Shown here: positions 30,223-35,866 of the stretch, piece after piece
How the letters are laid out: the number at the start of each line of letters is the position of its first letter
Position numbering within the stretch: the stretch's first letter is position 1
Assembly: GCA_007131295.1 (NCBI GenBank)
Contig: SLQW01000184.1
Span: 1-35,866 of the forward strand
Reading direction: 5' to 3'
Length of the DNA stretch: 35,866 nt
Source: Pseudomonadales bacterium
Lineage (GTDB): Bacteria; Pseudomonadota; Gammaproteobacteria; Pseudomonadales; Azotimanducaceae
Translations under genes and position numbers: made by a program
Notes under the pieces: model-generated
Database searches by the model: none
Told to the model about the DNA's origin: nothing
Seen by the model: only the letters and a program-made list of their open reading frames with translations

Positions 30223-32226
30223 TCAGCGCCGCCCGAGGATTTTGCGTTTGTGCTGGACATAGTCCACGAGCACGTACTCACCGAGCTTCTCCGGCGACGA
30301 GTAGAAAACTCGCCCGCCGTTGATCCGGCTGACCTGGTCCATAAAGGCGCGCAGATAGTAACTCTCGTCAAGCATGAAGGTGTTGATGGTGATGTTGGCC
30401 CGAGTACAGCGCTTCACTGCCTTCAGCGTCTCCCGGATGGTCATCGGCGTCGGCGGATAGGCAAACTGCGCACGACCGTGCTCCAAATGCGCCGTAGGTT
30501 CGCCGTCGGTGATCATGAGAATCTGGCGCGAGCCACCCTGCTCACGTGCCAGCAGCCGCTCGGCAATCAGCAAAGCGTGCTGGATGTTCGTTCCGAGTAC
30601 GTACTCGTCCACGGCAAGAAAGGGCACCTCGTGGGACTTCAGCTCCTTGGCGTAGGCGGAGAAACCGACCACGTGAAAGCTGTCTCGCGGGTAGGCTGAA
30701 GTAATCAGATTGTTGAGCGCCATGGCCACCTTCTTCGCGGCCGGAAACGCGCCCCTGAGCTCCATGGACCAGGACAGGTCAACGAGCATCACGGTGGCGG
30801 TACGCGTCGAAGTCTCGTTGCGATAGATCTCGAAATCGTCCGCCTCGAGCGCGACCGGGGTTCCTGGACCCCCGCGCCGGAGCGCATTCTGCAGCGTTCT
30901 AGCCATGTGCAGATTGAACGGATCCCCGTACTCGTGGACCTTGGTGTCCTCCATGCGATCGCCGAAGCGGCCCTGCTCCGGCTGCGCATGATTACCGAGG
31001 CCCTGGCGTCGCAGCGCCTGAAAGATCTCGCCGAGCGCCTTCTGACCGATCATGCGCATACCGCGCGGCGTGAGTTCCACGCCGGCGCCGTCACGATCGA
31101 TGAAGCCGGCCTCTTCGAGCACTTCGAGCAGCTTCTCCATCTGCTCGATGGCATCCGCAGCATCCTCACCGAGCGCGTCACGCAACTGGTCGAGGTCTAT
31201 GTGCGAGAGATCGCCATCCGCCTGCGCCGCCTGCAGCTGTGACTCGAGCTCCTCGAGCCCCTGCATCTCGCCCATCAGATCCATCGCGGCGGCCAGGTCC
31301 AGCTCCTCGTCGCCAGAAAAGCGGTAGCGCTGGCCCTTACCGGGGTCGAGAAAATCGAGCTTCTGCATCAGTTTGCGCAGATCGGAATCGAGGTCGGGGT
31401 CACCGAGCCGATCGGCCAGAAGCTGCTGCAGCTGCTCGTACTGGCTCGTCGGCATGGACATCATCAGTGACTGCATGGCGGCCATCTGGGCCTGCATCTG
31501 CTGGATCAGTTCATCGAGCGACCGCGGCGGATTGTCGCCGAACATGTCACCGTACTGGTCCATGAAGCCGTCGAAATCCGGGTCCTCACCGGCGATGCGC
31601 TTGACGAGCATCTCGTTGAGGTCGCGAACCATGTCCTTCATGCGCTGGATGTCCCCTTCGGACATCTCGCGGATCATCTTCTCCACGTCGCGGAAGAAGG
31701 TCTTCGTCATGGCCTGTCGCAGCTGCTCGACAAGCTCCTCGAAGCGCTTCTGCGCTTCGGGATCGACGAACTCGTAGTCGCTCAAGGCGCGCATGCGTGA
31801 CGCCGGTTCATCCGGCAGATTGTCGAGGAACTCGCGATTGCGGTCGGCTATGTCACCCATGAGAGCCTGGGCAAAATTTTCGCCGCCAGGCCTGTCATCG
31901 TCCATGGAGCCGAGCGTGGCGCGTTCGAGGTCGACGATGTCATCGAGCTCCTTCGACAAGCCATCCATCACGCTGGACAGATCGTAGCGTTCGAGACGTT
32001 GCCGCCGCTGCTGGCGCAGCTGCCGCATCAGGTCGCGCAGCCCCTGCATGGGCGTGCCCTGCATCTGAAAACCACGCTGCATCATGTTGCGCAGGGCCGA
32101 ACGCAGATCGCCGAACTGCAGCAGGTCTTCCGACAGTTCGCTCATGAGTTCTTCGGCAGAAGGAAACCGGTCTGCCTGAGAGCCGTCCCAGTTCGAGTAA
32201 CGGAAGCGCTGGCTGCGTGCGCTCAT
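30223..32226 (-). CDS. VWA-domain protein, partner of the AAA+ ATPase
   Basis: The 667-residue protein has no signal peptide or membrane segment. Its first 470 residues are helical, acidic and rich in Asp, Glu, Met and Gln (for example DMVRDLNEMLVKR and MQAQMAAMQSLMM), with several predicted coiled-coil-like stretches. A C-terminal von Willebrand A domain (about 478-660) has the MIDAS motif DLSWS starting at Asp483 and a later ITDGEPTAH segment. This ordering is that of the Mg-chelatase D / CoxE-like VWA proteins that work with an AAA+ ATPase. The start ATG is one base after the ATPase stop, with GGGGAGG as ribosome site, so the two are translated together. Its target is unknown; a chaperone-like remodelling complex is inferred. 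Confidence 0.88.
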   Translation of the reverse strand: MSARSQRFRYSNWDGSQADRFPSAEELMSELSEDLLQFGDLRSALRNMMQRGFQMQGTPMQGLRDLMRQLRQQRRQRLERYDLSSVMDGLSKELDDIVDLERATLGSMDDDRPGGENFAQALMGDIADRNREFLDNLPDEPASRMRALSDYEFVDPEAQKRFEELVEQLRQAMTKTFFRDVEKMIREMSEGDIQRMKDMVRDLNEMLVKRIAGEDPDFDGFMDQYGDMFGDNPPRSLDELIQQMQAQMAAMQSLMMSMPTSQYEQLQQLLADRLGDPDLDSDLRKLMQKLDFLDPGKGQRYRFSGDEELDLAAAMDLMGEMQGLEELESQLQAAQADGDLSHIDLDQLRDALGEDAADAIEQMEKLLEVLEEAGFIDRDGAGVELTPRGMRMIGQKALGEIFQALRRQGLGNHAQPEQGRFGDRMEDTKVHEYGDPFNLHMARTLQNALRRGGPGTPVALEADDFEIYRNETSTRTATVMLVDLSWSMELRGAFPAAKKVAMALNNLITSAYPRDSFHVVGFSAYAKELKSHEVPFLAVDEYVLGTNIQHALLIAERLLAREQGGSRQILMITDGEPTAHLEHGRAQFAYPPTPMTIRETLKAVKRCTRANITINTFMLDESYYLRAFMDQVSRINGGRVFYSSPEKLGEYVLVDYVQHKRKILGRR

Positions 32227-32227
32227 G

Positions 32228-33631
32228 TCAGCCTCCCCGATAGGTGGTCTGCCCGGCCACGCTGTCCTTGTTGAGCAGCTTGTTCAGGTGGAGGCCTTCG
32301 AGGATCATTTCGCAGGCCGACGCTCGCACCGCGGAGTTGCCGTCGGGCGCGAGTTGGGTGACTGCCTCGGTGAGTCCGGAAACCTTGAGCATCACTTCGC
32401 CATAGGCGGCACTCGGCATGGCCTCGCCGATCTCGACAGCGAGGCCCTCACCGAAAGATTCGACGACGGTATCGAGGCGCTCGAGGTTCACCCGGCGTCG
32501 GAACACGTCGCTCACGGCCTGGTCCAGCAGACGCGAGAGAATGCGCGGCTCGCGGCCCTCCTCGAAGGCCTCGAACTCGACCTTGCCAAGCATGGAAGCC
32601 AGAGCGAAGGGTAGATCGCACACCCGCGGCACCACGTCCTGTTCGCCGGTTCGTATCGCGCGTCGCAGGGCATTGGCCAGAACGGTTTCGTAGTTGGCCA
32701 CGGAGGCCCGCACGGAAACGCCGGAGCGCTGACTGACATCCGGCGACTCGCGCGCCAGGCGGGTCAGTTCCGCCAGGATCTCCTTGATGAAGTCCGGCAC
32801 GTACACCCGGTACTCGCCCATGTCGAGGCGACTGTACTCCTGCTCCATGACCCGGATTTCCTGTTCCGCGGTCTCCGGGTAGTGGGTGCGGATCTGGGCT
32901 CCATAGCGATCCTTCAGAGGCGTGATGATGCGGCCGCGGTTGGTATAGTCCTCCGGGTTCGCAGTCGCGACGATGAAGACGTCGAGCGGCAGCCGCACTC
33001 GATGCCCGCGGATCTGCACGTCCCGCTCCTCCATCACATTGAGGAGACCAACTTGGATGCGCTCTGCGAGATCGGGCAGTTCGTTGATGGCGAAGATGCC
33101 GCGATTCGTGCGCGGAATGAGGCCGTAGGAAAGGGCCAGTTCGTCCGACAGGTAACGCCCTTCGGCGATGCGGATAGGGTCCACCTCGCCGATCAGATCA
33201 GCGATGGTGATATCCGGAGTCGCCAGCTTTTCGCCGTAGCGCTCATCGCGATGGAGCCAGCGGATCGGCGCGGCATCACCCTGCTCCGCGACGAGATTAC
33301 GGCCCTGGGCGCTGATCGGCGCGAACGGATTCTCGGGGACCTCGACCCCCTCCAATACCGGGGTCCACTCGTCCAGCAACCCGGTCAGCGAACGGATGAT
33401 GCGGGTCTTTCCCTGACCCCGCTCGCCGAGCAGGATGATGTCCTGGCCGGCGAGGATCGCGTTCTCCAGTTGCGGGATGACGGTGTCCTCATAGCCGACC
33501 ATGCCCGGCAGGAGGTCCTCGCCATCGGCGAGCCTACGCATCAGGTTGCGCCGCATTTCCTCGCGGATGGGCAGAACTTCGAACCCCATGGAGCGGAGTT
33601 CACCAAGACTCGTGGGACGCTTTGGGGGCAC
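32228..33631 (-). CDS. MoxR/Mg-chelatase-like AAA+ ATPase
   Basis: The 467-residue protein starts at a GTG (33631) with AAGGAG eight bases upstream. Walker A is GERGQGKT (69-76), Walker B is GIFAINEL (178-185) with Asn183-Glu184 instead of the usual Asp-Glu, sensor 1 is VATANPEDY with Asn225, and a later QRSGVSVRA supplies sensor-2-like basic residues. The overall order, including the segment VPENPFAPISAQGR after helix 2, fits the ChlI/MoxR group that pairs with a VWA protein. No porphyrin or methanol genes are nearby, so this is not a true chelatase or methanol-dehydrogenase chaperone. It is the first gene of the cluster ending with DUF429. Confidence 0.9.
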   Translation of the reverse strand: MPPKRPTSLGELRSMGFEVLPIREEMRRNLMRRLADGEDLLPGMVGYEDTVIPQLENAILAGQDIILLGERGQGKTRIIRSLTGLLDEWTPVLEGVEVPENPFAPISAQGRNLVAEQGDAAPIRWLHRDERYGEKLATPDITIADLIGEVDPIRIAEGRYLSDELALSYGLIPRTNRGIFAINELPDLAERIQVGLLNVMEERDVQIRGHRVRLPLDVFIVATANPEDYTNRGRIITPLKDRYGAQIRTHYPETAEQEIRVMEQEYSRLDMGEYRVYVPDFIKEILAELTRLARESPDVSQRSGVSVRASVANYETVLANALRRAIRTGEQDVVPRVCDLPFALASMLGKVEFEAFEEGREPRILSRLLDQAVSDVFRRRVNLERLDTVVESFGEGLAVEIGEAMPSAAYGEVMLKVSGLTEAVTQLAPDGNSAVRASACEMILEGLHLNKLLNKDSVAGQTTYRGG

Positions 33632-33706
33632 GTAGCGACTCCTTCGTTGCTGCGGCGGCGCTGCTGAGAGCCACCGTCAGGCACGCTGCTCTGCACGCCG
33701 CCCGGG

Positions 33707-33724
33707 CGCCTCGGGGCTGAGGCG
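33707..33724. other. small stem-loop upstream of AAA+ ATPase gene
   Basis: CGCCTC / GAGGCG forms a 6-bp stem with a six-base loop in the 168-bp gap between the PPOX stop and the ATPase start. It could end the PPOX transcript or lie in the ATPase leader. Nothing else stands out in this gap. Confidence 0.25.
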
Positions 33725-33799
33725 ACTTGCTTGGAGCATAGCGCGTTGCGACCTCGGCGTGCAGCACCACTACCGCGAGCCGCAGGCAGCCCCGTCACA

Positions 33800-34228
33800 T
33801 CAATCTTCGAAGGTCTCGCATTCCCGCGGCCGCAGCCGGAGCAGCGCGCGCTGATGGAAGCGCCCGGCAAGTCTCGACAGCAGATCGGTGAGCCCCATCT
33901 GCCAGCCATACTTGGCCCGCAGGGCAAGGTAGCCGGCGCGCTCATCCTCCGCATCAGTCACCCTTTCCCCATGGGCATCGATCCATGGTCCGGTGCTGCC
34001 ACCCCAGGCGTCGCAGCGGGCCAGTTCGCATCTGGGGTCGTTGGCGAGTCGCTTCACCTTGCCTGCGCTACCGGCGGTGAACACCCAGAAGCGACCGTCA
34101 TGCTCCGCAAACCACACCGGCGTGCGCACCAGGCTACCGTCCCTGCGCCAGGTACCGAGGTTGATGTACTGAGCGCTTCGCAGCCGCACCTTCTCCTCTT
34201 CGCTGAGATCGCTGAATCGCATGTGCAT
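33800..34228 (-). CDS. PPOX-class (pyridoxamine-phosphate-oxidase-like) flavin or F420 protein
   Basis: The product is a 142-residue split-barrel protein. The N-terminal RSAQYINLGTWRRDGSLVRTPVWFAE and DGRFWVFTAGSAGKVKRLANDPR match the PPOX family group that binds FMN or F420. The C-terminal half (RAGYLALRAKYGWQMG) is also typical. Such proteins reduce or detoxify small molecules; the substrate and cofactor here are not determined. There are ATGs at 34228 and 34222; the second is better spaced from the AGG upstream. It is a single gene, divergent from the DUF169 gene. Confidence 0.85.
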   Translation of the reverse strand: MHMRFSDLSEEEKVRLRSAQYINLGTWRRDGSLVRTPVWFAEHDGRFWVFTAGSAGKVKRLANDPRCELARCDAWGGSTGPWIDAHGERVTDAEDERAGYLALRAKYGWQMGLTDLLSRLAGRFHQRALLRLRPRECETFED

Positions 34229-34335
34229 TACCTGTGCTCGAGTCTGCGCCAGCTTCCCACACCTGCCGGTAAAGATGACAGACCGCGGCGGTAGCGACAG
34301 AATCCGGGCACTCTACGTACGAGGGGGCAGCGACC

Positions 34336-35139
34336 ATGAGTGGATCCGAAACGACCATCGCATCCGACCGGCGTATTCAGCCCGGGGACTTCGCCGGCAT
34401 GGTGGACGCACTCAACCGTCTCCTGCGCCTGCGCACGACGCCGGTTGCGATGAAACTGTTCGAGCGGCGAGCCGACATGGAGGCGATCAGCCGCATTCGC
34501 CGTCCCAAGGCGGTCCACACTACGGACCAGATCGTCGGCCAAGCCGCGCGCAACGGCTGGACGGTCGGCATTACTGCAGAAGACCTGGTAGGTGCCCAGT
34601 GCGGCGTAGTGGTCGGCTTGCACCCGCGCAACGAGGAATGGCTCTCAGGCAAACGCATGACCGGCGTCTGGTACGCGACCGCAGACGACGCTGCAGCGCA
34701 TCAGGCGGCAATGGACCACGTTCCACACGGCCGCTACACCGCCCTGGCCGTCAGCCCGCTCGCCAGCGGTCGTCTGGATCCGCCTGACATCTGCCTCATC
34801 TACGCCACGCCTGCGCAGATGATCCTGTTCATCAACGGCTTGCAGTGGAGTGGCTATCGCAAACTCGAATGGGGCTGCGTCGGTGAATCTGCCTGCGCCG
34901 ATTCCTGGGGTCGCGCCCTGGCTACCGGCGAACCCAGCCTATCCATTCCCTGCTACGCCGAGCGGCGCTACGGCGGCGTGATGGAAGACGAACTGCTGAT
35001 GGCCCTGCCGCCTCACTTCCTGCCAGGGGTCATCGAGGGCATGGAATGCCTGGCGGGCAACGGTCTGCGTTATCCGATTCCGCCCTATGGGGTGAACAAC
35101 GACGTCCGGGCCGGCATGGGGGTGAGCTATGGCGATTGA
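34336..35139 (+). CDS. DUF169 family protein
   Basis: The product is 267 residues, about the normal length for DUF169. Its hallmark blocks are present: LRTTPVAMKLFERRADM, QIVGQAARNGWTVGITAEDLVGAQCG, and KLEWGCVGESACADSWGRALATGEPSLSIPCYAERRYGGVMEDEL. Two Cys-containing segments (AQCGVVVG and WGCVGESAC) are conserved in the family and could bind a metal or cofactor. The function is unknown; DUF169 genes are often near metabolism of small organic acids or methanogenesis-like cofactors. The start ATG follows GAGGGGG with good spacing. The last eleven bases overlap the next gene's start, so the two are probably coupled. Confidence 0.88.
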   Translation: MSGSETTIASDRRIQPGDFAGMVDALNRLLRLRTTPVAMKLFERRADMEAISRIRRPKAVHTTDQIVGQAARNGWTVGITAEDLVGAQCGVVVGLHPRNEEWLSGKRMTGVWYATADDAAAHQAAMDHVPHGRYTALAVSPLASGRLDPPDICLIYATPAQMILFINGLQWSGYRKLEWGCVGESACADSWGRALATGEPSLSIPCYAERRYGGVMEDELLMALPPHFLPGVIEGMECLAGNGLRYPIPPYGVNNDVRAGMGVSYGD

Positions 35140-35866
35140 TGTACTGCTTGCGACGGCGCTGGCCATGATGCTCGCCGCGGGCAGCAGCCAACGCCTGTTG
35201 ATCCAGCATGACATTCCTTATCGCGATACCGAAGACGTCCGGCAGACTCTGGACGTCTATGCCCCGGAAGGCGCGCAGGACGCCCCGCTGCTGGTGTTCG
35301 TTCACGGCGGCGGGCTCCTGTTCGGCGACAAGTCCCTGGTCGCTCACGTGGGTCAGCGCCTGGCGGCGGCGGGCATCGTCACCGTTGCGCCGAACCACCG
35401 CTTCTCGCCAGCAGTGACCCACCCGGCCCATGTCGAGGACGTGGCCGCTGCCGTGGCCTGGGCGGTGGATCATGCGCGCGAAATCGGTGCCGACCCGGAC
35501 CGAGTCGTGCTCGCCGGTCACTCCTCCGGCGGCTATCTCGTCGCTCTGCTGGCCACGGACCCGCGCTGGCTCGAAGCTGCCGGCGTGGCGCGTGACGCGA
35601 TCCGTGCCGTCGCACCCATCTCCGGATTCTTCCACGTGCCGAGGCTGGCACCGGAACGGCCGCAGACGGTATGGGGGCGGGGAACCGGCGCACTGGTCGG
35701 ACGCCTCTCCCGCCGCGCATGTAGACGCCGAGGTTCCCCCGATGCTGCTGCTCTTCGCCGACGGCGACGACGACGCCCGCAAAGCCGAGAACACAGACTT
35801 CGCCGCCGCGCTCAGGGCGGCCGGCGCCCCTGCGCCGCGCCTGATCGAGGTGCGCCGGCGCGACCA
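35129..35866 (+). pseudogene. alpha/beta hydrolase with probable +1 frameshift, runs off window
   Basis: The gene starts at ATG 35129 inside the end of the DUF169 gene. A short hydrophobic leader (LLATALAMMLAAGSS) precedes the catalytic domain of a HGGG-type esterase: oxyanion FVHGGGLLFGD, and nucleophile elbow LAGHSSGGYLVALLA near residue 133. After residue 181 the reading frame turns into Arg-rich nonsense, while another frame restarts with sensible sequence (HWSDASPAAHVDAEVPPMLLLF-type). Removing one G from the five-G run at 35673-35677 joins the two into VWGGEPAHWSDASPAAH. The break is either a real lesion or a sequence error in the run. The C-terminal Asp and His of the triad would be in the second frame. 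Confidence 0.8.

Noticed and set aside
1-35866. search for CRISPR, tRNA, rRNA, insertion sequences, prophage or defence genes
   Set aside because: No regularly spaced repeats, clover-leaf genes, transposase or integrase motifs, or phage proteins were seen; the 13-bp repeats are contiguous and have no spacers.

Overview
The window is dense, high-GC, single-chromosome-style bacterial DNA with no tRNA, rRNA, CRISPR array, transposase or phage gene that I can see. The gene set is Gram-negative: an Omp85-type barrel protein, a TonB-dependent receptor, two lipobox lipoproteins, Tat signals and an AsmA-like (DUF748) protein. Oligopeptidase B, an HDOD protein, a class III CoA transferase and a cobalamin riboswitch ahead of a btuB-like gene fit a free-living, probably aquatic or soil gammaproteobacterium. 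The class is inferred from gene content only.

Layout. 1-4535 (minus): oligopeptidase B, a hybrid histidine kinase and the N-terminal part of an alpha/beta hydrolase, read in that order with tight spacing. 4641-5886: a NYN/LOTUS RNA-binding protein converging on a glycine-zipper lipoprotein. 6019-9353 (plus): a hot-dog thioesterase coupled to a DUF748 protein. 9373-10870 (minus): an alpha/beta hydrolase and a Nudix (CoA pyrophosphatase-like) enzyme. 10990-11733 (plus): a secreted protein resembling DUF6134. 11740-17422 (minus): MFS transporter, Omp85-like protein, class III CoA transferase and YegD-like Hsp70, probably one transcription unit. 17542-19978 (plus): a lipoprotein, a Tat-exported amidohydrolase and HinT, joined by overlapping stop/start codons. 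20285-22577: promoter, cobalamin riboswitch and btuB. 22742-25651 (plus): HDOD protein, epoxide hydrolase and a spore-coat-U-like secreted protein. 25673-26587 (minus): a Tat-signal-bearing SDR. 26745-33631 (minus): a compact cluster of AAA+ ATPase, VWA protein, M14 metallopeptidase and DUF429 protein. 33800-34228 (minus): a PPOX-fold protein. 34336-35866 (plus): a DUF169 protein overlapping an alpha/beta hydrolase that carries an apparent frameshift and runs off the end.

How the genes work together. The clearest regulatory logic is B12-controlled expression of the outer-membrane B12 receptor. The most interesting unexplained unit is the ATPase-VWA-M14-DUF429 cluster. It pairs a MoxR/Mg-chelatase-like ATPase and its VWA partner with an exported metallopeptidase, and its last gene appears to start at a CTG codon inside a CTGA overlap. 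A second unit worth following is lipoprotein-Tat amidohydrolase-HinT. Other points of note are three perfect 13-bp tandem repeats upstream of the Tat-SDR gene, a hairpin-rich noncoding stretch between hinT and the riboswitch, and a G-run frameshift in the last gene. I did not find a defence island or mobile element.
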